A stretch of 64,000 bases of DNA from Silene conica (GCA_029255685.2 CM055313.2:54599579-54663578); one strand, 5' to 3'; positions 34,107 to 46,713 are shown, counted from the stretch's first letter. The notes: generated by a model from the sequence alone, not told the origin. Numbers and translations are program-made.

Positions 34107-35125
34107 ATTTCAACAACTCCTTAATTCTCATTTATTTTGGTAATAATACCTATAATTTAAGAGACATTAAGGAGTTGTCATTTGAAGACCTATATAAGAA
34201 GTTGTTGTTGACACTTTTAGGGTGTGCTTTCATATGTTTTTACATACTTCTCCATCATTTTAATCATTAGAATATATAAACATTTTCCAATTTCTAGTTT
34301 ATTTTAGTTAGTTTTATTTGTATGGAGAGCTAAGTTCTACATCTTGGAACAAGTTTTTGAAGCCATATTAGTGTTGAATTGTAAGACTCTTATACTATTT
34401 TTATTTTATTATTTGAATATCAAGTTTAATTTGGTTTAATGTTGGTTTGTTAATTAAGCACCTAGAATGATCAACTAGTTGTTGTTATTAATTTACCATT
34501 GCTAGATTAGATGAATGAATCTTTTGTTTGTTTATATATTTCATTGTAGCAATTATAATTCATCAAGTATTATGCTAATTCATCATTGTTGAGTTATAAA
34601 TGATTAAACTTGTATGAATCGAAGTGAAACATCACTTGTTTTCTTCATTAATTCATCTTTGCTAAATTCCATAGCTTTATTCTACAATTTTGATACGATT
34701 AAGCGCTTGACTAAATTGACAATTTTGTAAGAGTTATTTGTTTACACTTGTAGCTGATAACTAATCATAAGTGGAATTAGAAATCAACAAACTTCATAGC
34801 AAAGTATTCAATAGTAAAATAGATTAGAAGAGTCAATGATCAATTCATAGCTAATTGGTGGAAATTACTTGGTCCAAGAATAATTCTCATATTTATTTAC
34901 ACTTTCAATTATTTACATCTTTTTATATTTATTGCATTTTATTTTCGTTTTAGTAGATTAGATCAATCAACATACAAAAACCTCCCAATTGGTTACTTAA
35001 CTTTAGGACACATTTGATCGACAAAAGACCTTCCTTGTGGGATCGACCCCTACTTACACTTGCTACTAGTTTGAGTTTATAGTGGATAAAATTATTAATT
35101 TGGAGACTCACGACAAGTCTAGGCA

Positions 35126-35175
35126 AATTTTGGCGCCGTTGCCGGGGAAACAGTTTCAGATACTATTTATAACAC
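35126..35175 (+). other. Athila-A primer-binding site and start of interior
   Basis: TGGCGCCGTTGCCGGGGA (35131-35148) is an 18-base perfect complement of the plant tRNA-Asp(GTC) 3' end including CCA. About 30 bp later the sequence passes into copia-3. Confidence 0.85.
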
Positions 35176-35436
35176 CATCGAGTTTGTTTTACATATTGTT
35201 TTTCATGTGGATTGTACTGACAACATTAAACACCACAAACTGAACTGAATTACATTATATTTGTTTTAGTCCGTAATCGCCTACACGAGCTGATAACTCT
35301 GGCAATTATTTTGTGACGTCGGTTGATGGTGGGTTCAATAAACCATAAGTCAAACCGTTGACTGATCGATCACAGATACGAGATTATAACGATAACTCCT
35401 AGGACAATTTTCGTGACGACACAATGGAGTCCTAAA

Positions 35437-35974
35437 TAGGGATGTTAATGAGACGAGACAGCTCGCGAGCAACTCGAGATCGGCTCGGTCAAAGCTCGGC
35501 TCGTGTGAGCTCGACTCGAGCTCGGGCTCGGCTCGAGAGTTTAACGAGTCAAGCCGAGCAAAGGCTGGCTCGACTCGAAAAGCTCGCGAACGGCTCGAAC
35601 ATTTGAGATTATATAAGATATTAATCATATTTTATAAAAATATGCTCATATATTATAAAATTATTTTATCGTTATTATATCTATGAATCATATATATCAA
35701 ATATCTTTTTGATTTACTAAACATTTTTAGATAAAATCTTCAAACCTTGTTATTGAAAATATCGGAAGAAAAAAATTAAAAATAAACAATTTTATATAGG
35801 CTCGATTTGACTCGAGTTTGGCTCGAGCTCGTGTTAAAGATCGCAAGCTTTGTAACGAGCGCATTTTTTTCAAGCTCGGGTAAGATCGGCTCGAGCTCGA
35901 GCTCGAGTTTTGGTAATCGAGCACGAGCCGAGCAAGGCCAAGCTCGGGCTCGGCTCGGCTCGTTAACACCCCTA
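35437..35974. mobile_element. hAT-type MITE (538 bp)
   Basis: Imperfect terminal inverted repeats TAGGGATGTTAATGAG and TAGGGGTGTTAACGAG (complement of the right end), with an eight-base target duplication GTCCTAAA at 35429-35436 and 35975-35982. The unoccupied site is seen in copia-1 near 10694. Long GAGCTCGAGCTCG-rich arms lie inside both ends around an AT-rich centre. No transposase is present. Confidence 0.9.
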
Positions 35975-36452
35975 GTCCTAAATGTTAATGAACATTCGGT
36001 GTCGGGTCGTGGATAGGACGTCCATCGTGTTCCTTGAGTCGATTCTTTTGACTGTCGACTGTTTCTTGAGATAAAGGGAGTTTTGGGTGACTTTGATTTC
36101 TTTCTCACTAGTTGACCGTAACTGGGGCTCAGCTGATTTTTTTTGGGTCATTTCATACTGTGCTTACATCTGCAAGATTCGAGTTGAAGGAAATATCCAC
36201 CCCCTATCAGGTTTTAATATTTCTCAGGGCCACTCGAGGAGTAGTAACTGAAATGCTTGGCCAAGCTCGAATAATGATTCGTTATCAGTTGAGTTACTCT
36301 CTAGTCGGGGAAACCACTCTTGATACAGATCGCTTGTAAAATACGACCTTTGTGAATACAGATTTGCAAATTGTTTTACATTGAGTGGGAGAAATTTAAT
36401 TGGATATGAGAATCGGTTATCGCACATACACTTGTACGGACAAGTGGGAGAT

Positions 36453-36638
36453 TGTTGGAGCTAGTGTCCTCAACAGTTAGTGCGACAACACGTATAAATC
36501 TCTTAAAGGAACACGGGGTATACTTTGTATTTTAGCCAGTTGATTCACGTTTAGCAATAACGGTTGGCTTGCTAGAAAGTTTGACGTTATTGTCATACAG
36601 ATGGCGGTAATCAACTGGTCTCTAAGAGTCACCTAAAG
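36453..36638 (+). repeat. Copia-3 LTR start (truncated)
   Basis: TGTTGGAGCTAGTGTCC after the polypurine tract; matches copia-1 from its inner junction at 11252 on, not from its actual LTR start at 11178. Confidence 0.8.
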
Positions 36639-37894
36639 TGATACGTGCCTATTTGATGCATTTTATTTATTCTTTTGGCACGTATTTTCTTATATTTTCG
36701 TGACTTTTAGTTGCTATTTCTCCCGAAACGGTTTACTTTGGAATTTCTATGTTTTAAATATAGGAATACGCGGAAGTGGACAAAAACTGAACTTTAATCG
36801 TCCTCCGGAAGCTGTTTTGAGTAATAATGCGGAGCAACGATCCGGAAGCACATCCAAGTGTTGTTTACGGGCCAAAATTACGCTGATACGTACAGGAAAG
36901 GGTCTACCGACCCACCAAAGAGGTCGACCGACCAAAGCCCAGAATACGGAAAGCCCGATATCAACAGAAGAGGTCGACCGACCCGGAAAAGAGGTCGACC
37001 GACCCAGCAACTGTGTCCGCATCTTTTATTTCGTGTTTTATTTGTTTAATCTTGTAATTAGAACTTATTTAAGGAGACCTAAGCACGAAAATTAGGGCAA
37101 GCAGCGCAGATTAGAGAAAAACTCCATAGTTTAGAGAAAATATTTTCCAAGTTTCAATCTTTGTTCTTGAATTCCAATTAAGTTTGTAAGTTTGATACAA
37201 TTAATCTTTCCCTTTTAAATAATCTTATTGTTCATCTTATTATTGTTTTCTCAACACATGTTTTCCCTTTTATTGTCATCTTTAATTATGTTGATTCCTT
37301 TGATGTTCTTGATTCTTATTATTGTTAGTTTCATAGTTAAAATCATGCGTAGCTAATTCTTGTGATTAGGAATTAGGGGAACTATGGCAAAGACTTGATT
37401 TTGATAGTTTAATGATTGAATTACCAATACCCCATTGTTGTTGGTGAACTAATCCTTAAGATTGAAAGATTATTAGGATTAGTTTAACAACAACTTTGGG
37501 ATTGCCCTATGAACGAAAGTTTAGTGCTTTTCTAGGAACCCTAAGACCGTAAGGATTGGGTAGAATATTGACCTAAAGGTTTATTCTTTGTTCCTTGGGA
37601 TTGTGTTATTTGGTTATTTTACCTTTCATTGACTTGTTTTAACCTTGGGGAACCAAAGTTCCTAATCTCCTTTTTATCTTATTTTAATTCTCTTGTTTAT
37701 TTGCTCCTTTATTAGTTGTTAGTTCAAACCTTAAATCAACCCCCCCCCCCCCTTTTTGGTTACTTGTAATAGACTTTAAATTCGCAAACATAATTAATCT
37801 TGTCTCCTTGTGGTTCGACCCTTGACTTATCCTATCTAGTTTAAGCAGAGGTTTTATAAATCTTATCTTTGACACCCCTCAACGACGGGTGTCA
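36639..37894 (+). repeat. Athila-2 left LTR (1256 bp)
   Basis: Begins TGATACGTGCC and ends GACGGGTGTCA. It contains two GGTCGACCGACC pairs (36901-37004) and a run of 13 C at 37740-37752. Confidence 0.88.
36901..37004 (+). repeat. Two 21-bp motif pairs in the Athila-2 LTR
   Basis: Starts 36901/36922 and 36972/36993, each 21 bp apart. The two pairs are 71 bp apart. Confidence 0.92.
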
Positions 37895-37899
37895 AATTT

Positions 37900-37917
37900 T
37901 GGCGTCGTTGTCGGGGA
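37900..37917 (+). other. Athila-2 primer-binding site (tRNA-Asp)
   Basis: TGGCGTCGTTGTCGGGGA matches the tRNA-Asp complement at 35131 except for two C-to-T changes. Confidence 0.85.
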
Positions 37918-38076
37918 GACGGTATAATTTTGTTTGTTAGTTTTTAGTTTATTTTTTCTTGTCTTAAGGAACGTAGGTTCCTTAAGACCGTTACTTACCT
38001 TTTCCTCTAGTGTTGTTTTCTGCATACAAGAAGACAGGTTTTTGAGAGGAAGGCTTGAGTACTCTCTTGTTTAGAC

Positions 38077-41000
38077 ATGGATTCTATTTATGACCACCTA
38101 CAGCCAAAGGTTCAAGATTTACCAAAAGGATTCACCTTGCCTACTCCCACCACTGGTTCCTTTGAACTCCACCCGAATCACATCATTCTGGTGGAACGGA
38201 GTCAATTTTCTGGTCTACCCAACGAGGATCCGTTGAAGCATGTTATGACATTCACAGATTATTGCTGTTCCATACGCATACCTGCCGGGGTGACTCAGGA
38301 TGAGGTGCTGGCAATGATGTTCCTTTATTCATTGAAAGATGCCGCGCGAGATTGGTACCGTTACCTTGATAGGGCAGCTGAGGAGGTTACGGATTGGACT
38401 TCCTTGGCATTGGCTTTTTATAGAAAATACTTTCCTCTTGCAAAGGCCAATGACTTGAGAAGCCAAATCACTAACTTTCAACAAGGGCCAGATGAAGGAT
38501 TTTATGAAGCATGGAATCGGTTCAAGGATTTGGTCCGTTCTATCCCTCACCATAACTTTCAACAATGGTACTTATGTAACCAATTTTACAACACCCTCTA
38601 CGATGATTACAAGGTGATTCTTGATGCGGCCGCCAATGGGAGATTCCAGAACAACACCAACCATATGAAGGGTTGGAAAACCATTGAAGACATGGCGGTG
38701 CATAGGGCTACCTTTAGGAGTTCACGAGGGAATTCGCGAAGGCTGAATGTGGAGATGAATAGAGTGTTGGCTCTTGAGACAACCGTTGAAGCCCGTTTTG
38801 AAAAGCTTGAGGCAACCCAGTTGAAGCTCAAAAGTGCGAACCTAGTTACTACGGTTGACAACACGGGTGAGATTGTGGAATTGAGAGAGCTTGTTCATGC
38901 TCTAACAAAACAGGTTTTGGAGATAGGAAAGGCTCAAGTAGCTTCTATGAAGACTTTTGGAGAACAATTGATAAACATAGCCAACCAAACAACTAGCTCT
39001 CCAGCTAGTTGTGAAGGACCCATGGAGACGCTGAATGCTATAAATCTTAGGAGTGGTCGTGCTTATGAAGGACCAGCCCCAAAGGATAATTCTGCTGAAG
39101 TTCAAAACGAAGAAATTGATCTCGTGAACAGGTCAGGAGGTCGACCGACCCCTACTGTAGGTCGACCGACCTCGATTCCTGACGTGAGATCAATTTCTGG
39201 AAAACAAAAAGATTCCGATGATACAGAGTCTGGTCGACCGGCCCCTACGCCAGGTCGACCGACCAATATTCCTGAGCAGAACGCAGTTTTAACTCCCGAA
39301 TCGCTGGATCCTTCCCTCATTCAAGGCCTCACCGAGATATTACAGCTGAAAAAGCCAAAGGTTGCTGATCCTATGGCTAATGTCACCGTTCCTTATCCCG
39401 AAAGACTGAAAAATTCAAAAGAGGGTCGGAAATTCGGTAAGTTTTTGGAGATGGTGAAGAATCTTGAGGTAACCATCCCTTTCACTGACTTAATTACCCA
39501 GGTACCTTCTTATGCTAAATTCATGAAAGATATTTTGAGTCGTAAGAGGAATTTTCAGGACGACGGTGTTGTTGCTTTTGTGGAGGAATGTTATGTTCTT
39601 TCACAAAATAATATAGCACCCAAGTTAAAAGACCCAGGTAGTTTTTCTATCCCTTGTACCATAGGTAATCATATTATAGGGAAAGCCCTTTGTGATCTAG
39701 GGGCTAGTGTCAGTGTTATGCCTTATTCTGTTTGTGAAAGACTTAATTTAGGTAGACTTAAAGTCACCAATATTACCCTACATATGGCTGATAGATCAAC
39801 CCAAAGACCATTAGGGGTTTTAGAGGATGTCCCAGTTAGAGTGGGAAAGTTCTTTATTCCTGTTGATTTCGTTGTTTTAGACATTGCTGAGGATAGTCAA
39901 ATACCTATTATTTTAGGTAGACCATTTTTACACACAGCTGGGGCTGTAATAGATGTCAAACGCGAGATCATTACTTTAGAGGTTGGAGATGACACTATCG
40001 AGTTTAGTCTTGCCCATAAGGCAACTACTCCTACTGATGATACTTGTTGCTCCATTGATATTATAGACATGAATGTTATCCTTAATTGGAGGGAATCCTT
40101 GACCAAGGATCCCTTAGATGATCTAACAGTTTTGGATAAGTGTGCAGGTAATCCAGCTGAGGATGCTGAAGAGCTGGAGGTGATGGAAGCAGAGATAGAG
40201 GAGTATGAGTTTACTGAAGAAGAGAATGAGAAGCTCATAAGCTTGGCCAATGCAAATCTGGTAAACATGTGCTATTCTATTAGTACTGATTCTGTTCAGG
40301 CCATTGAGGTAAAGGTACCAGAGCGTAAGCCACTTCCTCCTAATCTTAAGTATGTTTTCTTAGATGATACTGAACAGTACCCTGCAATTGTTAGTTCTAA
40401 ACTTGACCCTGACCAACTTTCTGCTTTAATGACTGTTCTCAAAAAGAATAGGAAAGCTTTAGGTTATTCTTTGGATGATATTAAGGGCATAAGCCCTGAT
40501 GTTTGCATGCACAGAATAGAGTTAGAGGAAGGGCATAAGCCTTATAGACAGGGACAGCGTAAGTTGAATCCTAAGATGCAGGAGGTAGTTATGGCTAAAG
40601 TAATGAAACTTCTTGATGCAGGTATTATCTATTCAGTTGGCAACTCCAAGTGGGTTAGCCCAGTTCAGGTGGTTCCTAAGAAAGGAGGAACCACAGTGGT
40701 TAAAAATGATAAAAATGAGTTAATACCCACTAGAGTTGTAACTGGGTGGCGGATGTGCATTGACTATAGACAATTAAATGCCGCCACCAAGAAAGACCAT
40801 TTCCCCCTTCCTTTTGTTGACCAAATGACTGAAAGACTGGCTTCTAATAAATTCTTCTGTTTTCTAGATGGTTATTCAGGTTTTTTCCAGATTCCCATTC
40901 ATCCTGATGATCAGAGTAAGACTACTTTTACTTGCCCACAGGGTGTTTTTGCATATCGCAGGATGCCTTTCGGGTTATGTAATGCTCCTGCTACCTTTCA

Positions 41001-43236
41001 AAGGTGCATGATGGGTATCTTTTCTGACTTTATAGAAAACATCATGGAGGTATTTATGGATGATTTCTCTGTTTATGGTAATGCTTTTGATCAATGCTTA
41101 GCTAATCTTGATAAAGTCTTGCAGCGATGTATTGATGTAAACCTTGTCTTAAACTGGGAAAAGTGTCCGTTTATGGTTACTGAAGGGGTAGTATTAGGGC
41201 ATCTAATTTCTGATAAAGGTATACATGTAGATAAAGAAAAAGTGCAGGTGATTGAGCAATTACCCCCTCCTGTTAATGTTAAGGGGGTGAGAAGTTTCTT
41301 AGGACACGCAGGTTTTTACAGGCGTTTCATTAAGGACTTTTCTAAGATTGCTAAACCACTTACACAATTGCTCCTTAAAGATGTTGTCTTTGACTTTACT
41401 GATGAGTGCTTTTCAGCTTTTAACAGGTTGAAGGAAGCTTTGATCTCAGCACCAATCATTCAGCCACCAGATTGGGATCTCCCATTTGAGATCATGTGCG
41501 ATGCTAGTGACTACGCTGTAGGTGTTGTGCTAGGTCAAAGGAAGAACAGGGCTCTTAATGCTATATACTATGCGAGCCGCACCCTAGATGAGACTCAAGT
41601 CAACTATTTCACTACTGAGAAGGAGATGCTAGCTGTGATCTTTGCCTTAGAAAAACTCAGGTCCTATTTAGTAGGTAATAAGGTAATTGTTTACACTGAC
41701 CATGCAGCTTTAAAGGGTCTTTTTCAGAAGGAAGATTCAAAGCCAAGGCTTTTAAGGTGGATACTCCTTCTCCAAGAGTTTGACATTGAGATTAGGGACA
41801 AGAAAGGCGCGGAAAACGTGGTAGCTGACCACCTATCTCGCCTTCAGTTGACTGATGGGGAAGATTCTTTACCTATTGATGATTCATTTCCTGATGAAAG
41901 TTTATTTATCATTAATAGTTCAAGTTCTTATCCCCCTCCTTGGTATGCTGATTTTGCTAACTTTGCTGTCACAGGTAAAATCCCTCCTGAGTTGTCATGG
42001 CAACAAAAGAAGAGATTTATGTTTGATGCAAAACAGTATTTTTGGGATGACCCCTATGTTTTCAAGGAATGCGGAGACGGACTCATCCGGAGATGCGTCC
42101 CCCAATGGGAGGTGAAGGACATTCTGGAAGCATGTCACTCTTCTGCATATGGTGGTCACCACGGTCCATCTAGGACCGTGGCCAAGGTATTACAGTCTGG
42201 TATTTATTGGCCTACTTTGCATGCCGAATGTAGGAATTTTGTAGGTAGTTGTGATGCCTTTCAAAGAACTGGGAATGTCTCAAAAAGACATGAGATGCCG
42301 CGGGTTGGTATTTTAGAGGTAGAGATTTTTGATGTCTGGGGCATTGATTATCAAGGACCTTTTCCCAGTAGTCAAGGTAACAGGTATATTCTTGTAGCTG
42401 TTGATTATGTGTCTAAATGTGTAGAAGCTATAGCTACTCCCCATTGTGATGCAAAGGCTGTTGTTAAGATGTTTAAAAAAATCATATTTCCTCGTTTTGG
42501 TGTCCCTAGGGTTGTCATTAGTGATGGAGGTATGCATTTTAAGGAGAAACGCTTAGGTGACTTGTTAAATAAATTCGGTGTCCAACATCGTAGGGGCTTA
42601 GCTTATCACCCTCAGACTAGTGGTCAAGTTGAGATCTCTAATAGGGAACTCAAGGAGACCCTAGCCAAAGTTGTTTCTAGGTCTAGGAAAGACTAGAGTC
42701 TAAAACTTGATGATGTTTTATGGGCCTATAGAACTGCGTTCAAAACCCCAATAGGAATGTCACCATTCCGGTTGATTTATGGTAAGACTTGTCATTGACC
42801 AGTAGAGTTAGAACGTAAGTCTTGGTGTGCTATATGTGATCTTAATTTAGACCCTAATCTTTCCCGTGAGAAACGTTTGTTGCAGCTCAATGAGTTAGAA
42901 GAATTCAGGTTGTTAGCCTATGACAATGCCAGGATTTACAAAGAGAAAACAAAGCGCTGGCATGACAAGAGAATCATTAGACGTGATTTTCAGGTAGGTG
43001 ATATGGTGTTGCTTTTTAATGCTCGTATTCGTCTTTTTCCAGGTAAGCTGAAATCCAGGTGGAGCGGACCTTACACCATCACAGCTGTCTCAAAATTTGG
43101 GTCAATAGAGTTAGAAACCTCATCTGGTGAGAGGTTCAAAGTCAATGGCCAATATGTGAAGCACTTCCGCGGAGAGAACGAATTTATTGGTAAGGTTGAA
43201 GTTTCTTACTTTGACCCTTTTTCGGATGCTTCTTGA
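38077..43236 (+). pseudogene. Athila-2 gag-pol region
   Basis: Begins MDSIYDHLQP 160 bp after the primer site. Order: gag with the retrotransposon core (AARDWYRYL, FYRKYFP, GFYEAWNRFKDL); a linker carrying GRPT repeats (39139-39264); aspartic protease with CDLGASVSVMP (near 39700) and IILGRPFLHTAG; reverse transcriptase with WRMCIDYRQLN, FCFLDGYSGF, RMPFGLCNAP and FMDDFSVYG (40740-41080); RNase H with CDASDYAVG and YTDHAALK (41490-41720); integrase with a zinc-binding region and core (GGHHGPSRT, WGIDYQGPFP, YHPQTSGQVE; 42100-42640); and an integrase C-terminus ending near 43236. Length is normal for fused Athila gag-pol. About two breaks occur near the end. Confidence 0.93.
39139..39264 (+). 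repeat. Two 21-bp motif pairs inside the gag-protease linker
   Basis: Starts 39139/39160 and 39232/39253. In frame they read GRPTPTVGRPT and GRPAPTPGRPT. The motif is identical to that in the element's LTR and untranslated regions. Confidence 0.93.
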
Positions 43237-44346
43237 TAGGTAAAAGGGTCGTGCGGGACCTCTTAAACGAGCGCTAAACGGGAGGCAACCCGTGTTCTAG
43301 CTTAATTTTACGTTTTTGTAATTTCCGTTTTAAGTCCTTGATGAGATTTTGAGATTCTGCAGGAAAATAAGAGGAATCGTCAGGACAGAGGTCGACCGAC
43401 CCGCTATGAAGGTCGACCGACCTTCTGACAGCAGTAATAAAGTTCTGACAGCCTTAAATAAAATCTGACAGAGCAGGTATGCAGGACAGAGGTCGACCGA
43501 CCCAAATTCTAGGTCGACCGACCTCGGGTATTTTTTTTACGGTTTTTCTTTGAGTTAGAGTCTTTGGTCATTATGTGTTTTGAAAACACAATTATTCCTC
43601 ACACTTTCTGAAACTCCTCTCTCTCTTAAAAACCCTAACCACCCACCTTCTTCATCCTTCACTCATTTTCCTTGCTTTCTTTCATCTTTCTCCATCCAAG
43701 GTATGTGTTTCTTAGCTTTTTCTTTCTCTTTTTCGTTTCCTAGCATCCTAATTCCGTTCTAGGTAGTTTTAGTTTGTCTTTTTCAGTTTATTTTGGCTCC
43801 TATTTTCGTTTTCATGCTTGTTTGTGTTTTCTTTTTAAGTTTTCTTCTTCCTTTAGGTTTTATAGTCTCAGATCTGTAAAAAAATGTGTGGTTTTGTGCT
43901 GTTAGGGTTAGTATAATTCTTTTTTGCAATTTCTATGCCTAATTTCTGCACGATTTCAAACCCGCGATTTTTTTTTCTGACACTGTTCACGGTCGACCGA
44001 CTCAAAACGGAGGTCGGCCGACCAAACTGCAATTTTCCTGAATTTCGTTCTTTCGTTTGGTCGGTCGGTCGACTTAGGTTTGAGGTCGATCGACCGCAGT
44101 GTCATTTCAGTTTTTCCGAATCTGCTGGTAGTTGGTCGACCGACCTCGGATTGCGGTCGGCCGACCTGTTTTTGTTACAGGAACTCTAAAATTTTAGCGA
44201 TAGTGGTCGACCGACCTCTCTATGAAGTCGGCCGACCCAATTATTGTTACAGAAGTTTCTGATTCGTATTTTGTTCCTATTTTTGCTAAGAAAATGTTTT
44301 AATTTTTGCACAAGACTTATATTTTATTGAACTTTTCAGATTAATA
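43237..44346 (+). other. Athila-2 spacer between pol and third ORF
   Basis: There is no gene. It contains the AGCGCTAAACGGGAGGCAAC block (43268 onward), two motif pairs (43390/43411, 43491/43512), pyrimidine-rich sequence near 43600-43900 that could hold splice acceptors, and four more pairs (43991/44012, 44063/44084, 44134/44155, 44205/44226), every pair 21 bp apart. Confidence 0.85.
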
Positions 44347-45643
44347 ATGTCTAGCCGTGGACAAGGCGGAAAGCGCTCCCGCACTTCCGGAGCGAGCACC
44401 TCCCGAGGCCGTGCTCCTAGGTCAGGAGCGTTGGCGGTGCTGGATACGGATAGTTTACCAAACTATCCGCAAATCATCTTCAACACTCCGGCTCAAAAAG
44501 CCCGTTTCCTCCATCTTTCCACTTTTTGCTTAGTGGTGGTCACCCGGTTCCTTCATGTACCGGCATTACAAGCTCTGGGGTGTCATGATGATGTGGTGTC
44601 CTTGCTCAATGGGACGGGTTTCTCAGGACTTGTCACTATGGATGAGTTCACTTATACCCTTCTCACTCTTGAGTTCTTTTCTTCCTTTATTTTTGATTTT
44701 CAAGCTTATAATCCCGGCTATGATAACAAGTGCCTTTCTTTTCGTTTGTTCAATGAAACATTTTCTTTAACTTTGAATGAATTTGCTCAATTTCTAGGCT
44801 TATCTTCTACGGGTCTTACGGGTGACCCCACTGGGTCATATAATGACATGTGGTCCTGTCTTTCTGATTCCAGCGATAGGAAGAAGAAAAACAGTACCAT
44901 TCACTTACCCGCCCCCCGTTATTATTTGCGTCTTTTGGCCAACACTGTTTTTGGCCGTAAAGAGTCTCAAAATGTTAAAAACATTGAGCTCTCCATTTTG
45001 TCTGGCTATCTTAATGTCAGACGTACGGGTCAGCAGTTTTATAACACTGCGTATTTGGTCGCCTCTCACTTTGTGTCGGTGGGCGAGGGAACTTCCTTGA
45101 CTACTATTGTTTGTGGTGGGCTAGTCACTCGATTGGCCCGCTTTCTTGTTCCTCAGTTCCCTCGTTATGAGGATGTGATTGACACTCTCTCCCGGTTCAT
45201 GGACATGGCTTATGTCAAGTCCGTGCATTGGGTGGACAGGAAGGATTATTGGAAGGTAGACACCTACCTTAGTGATCGCATCCCCATCACCACGGCTCCC
45301 CCCATGTTACCCCTTGATAATTTTCAGGGGGGGCCTAGACCACTCCTCCCATCTTACCGCCTTCCACTTAGAGGAGGCACCTTTAGAGGCCATAGGGTCC
45401 CTGCTCCCGGTGCCCACTATGATGCACCTGGGACGGGGTACCCAAATGATTTTACAGTTCCTCCTAATGTTTCTGTTCCTCCTTTTGTTGATGACAGATC
45501 TCTCCCACACATGGTGGCGGACCTTTGCATGCGGTTCAACCAAAAACAGTTGAACGACAGTCTCTACCAGTATCCGGGCTACTCGGAGTATGTTACTCAG
45601 GGTAGGCTCCCCACCGGCCCTTGGACTCACCCCATCTGGTACA
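44347..45643 (+). pseudogene. Athila-type third ORF (ATHILA ORF-1-like family), N-terminal part
   Basis: Begins MSSRGQGGKRSRTSGA, a basic Ser/Arg-rich N-terminus. The globular region holds FNETFSLTLNEFAQFLGL, the hallmark of the plant retrotransposon ORF-1 family found downstream of pol in Athila elements, and later a proline-rich stretch. The role is unknown; the position resembles env of retroviruses, but I see no signal peptide or convincing transmembrane segment. The frame is open up to the copia-2 insertion at 45644. An acidic tail-like piece resumes at 61981-62115. Interrupted, so not functional here. Confidence 0.8.
45639..45643. other. Target-site duplication GTACA of the copia-2 array (left)
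   Basis: Identical to 61976-61980 on the far side of the three-LTR array. Confidence 0.92.
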
Positions 45644-46713
45644 TGTGGGGAATAAAACGCGTATTCGCCCTAAACATGCAGGATTATAATGAAAATTACA
45701 GTCGTGAATATCGTCATAAGATAAAAAGGATAAGAAAAGAAGTACAACCTTTGGTCCTCGCGCAAAAGGCCTAAGAACAGGAATTAACACAAATTCCCTC
45801 CTATAACTTGCACCCAAGACTTAGAATGAGACGTGGCCGCGTGTGCTAGAAATCCTCTCCAACTGCCTTGCAATATTGGGAGAGCTGTTTAGGTTTTAGA
45901 TGTGAGATCTGAGGTTTTGGGAGAAGAAAGCTCTCAAAACCCTAATTTTACCTTGAGATTATATTAATCAGTGCAACGAGAGTCTTTTGCATAAGGAGAA
46001 GTCATCTCCTTATATACTACACTTGGCCGAAATATCCAATAGGGTAGGAGTGGGCTTTCCACTCTTACCTTATTCTAATTCGTGATTCGACCCATTTAGC
46101 TATAATTTATTCGCGGGTTTTATTTATAAATCGCAACATGTTATCAGTTATTAATACTGTCGATATATTAATAACGGTCTGATAAAATACGATATTGTAT
46201 AATTACCCAAATTAATATAACTGTTTATATTAATTCGCGAATACAATATTTAATTAAATATAACCGTTTATATTTAATTTACGAATTAATCATGTAATCC
46301 GTATTAGCTAAAATTATTTAATCCGTATTAAATAATAATCTCAACATCTTATTGACTAATTTAGTAGTCAATACCTCTGACTAACTGTTTAGTCATATCC
46401 GGCAAAATGTGATTGTATTTTCATACCTTCACATCTCTCAAACGTGTCCTATAGGTGTGACGTATAGGGACCAGTTGATCACCGCCATCCGTATGACAAT
46501 AACGTCAAACTTATCTAGCAAGCCAACCGTTATTGATAAACGTGGATCAACTGGTAATAATACAAAAGTATGCCCTTGTGATCCTTAAAGAGATTTAATA
46601 AGTCATTGTGCTTAATTGTCAAGGACACCAGCCCCAACAATCTCCCACTTGTCCGTACAAGGGTATGTGCAATGACGTTATCACACTACATGTGGAGGAC
46701 ACAAGCTCCAACA
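45644..46713 (-). repeat. Copia-2 LTR, left copy
   Basis: On the plus strand it begins TGTGGGGAATAAAACGCG and ends AGCTCCAACA; 1070 bp. Confidence 0.93.

Larger units (their letters stand above)
20357..35125 (+). repeat. Athila-A LTR, split by the LARD-like element
   Basis: The LTR runs 20357-20732 and resumes at 34112 after the ATTTC duplication, ending GGCA at 35125; without the insertion it is about 1.39 kb. It begins TGATTAG and is followed six bases later by a tRNA-Asp primer site, so it is bordered by a polypurine tract on the left and a primer site on the right. Confidence 0.75.
35176..36638 (+). mobile_element. Copia-3: 3' remnant of a Ty1/copia element
   Basis: The 3' untranslated region is homologous to 10465-11177, followed by a polypurine tract (GGACAAGTGGGAGAT) and the first 186 bp of an LTR (36453-36638, TGTTGGAGCTAGTGTCC). 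It is cut on the left near 35176 and on the right by Athila-2. No coding sequence is left. It is an older relative of copia-1/2, and its LTR start corresponds to their inner junction. Confidence 0.8.

Noticed and set aside
37740-37752. Run of 13 C in the Athila-2 LTR
   Set aside because: Most likely a simple homopolymer or base-calling effect; the matching part of the right LTR lies outside the window, so nothing can be concluded.
44347-45643. Third ORF of Athila-2 as a true envelope gene
   Set aside because: No signal peptide, furin-like site or convincing membrane anchor is visible; it matches the Athila ORF-1-like family of unknown role.
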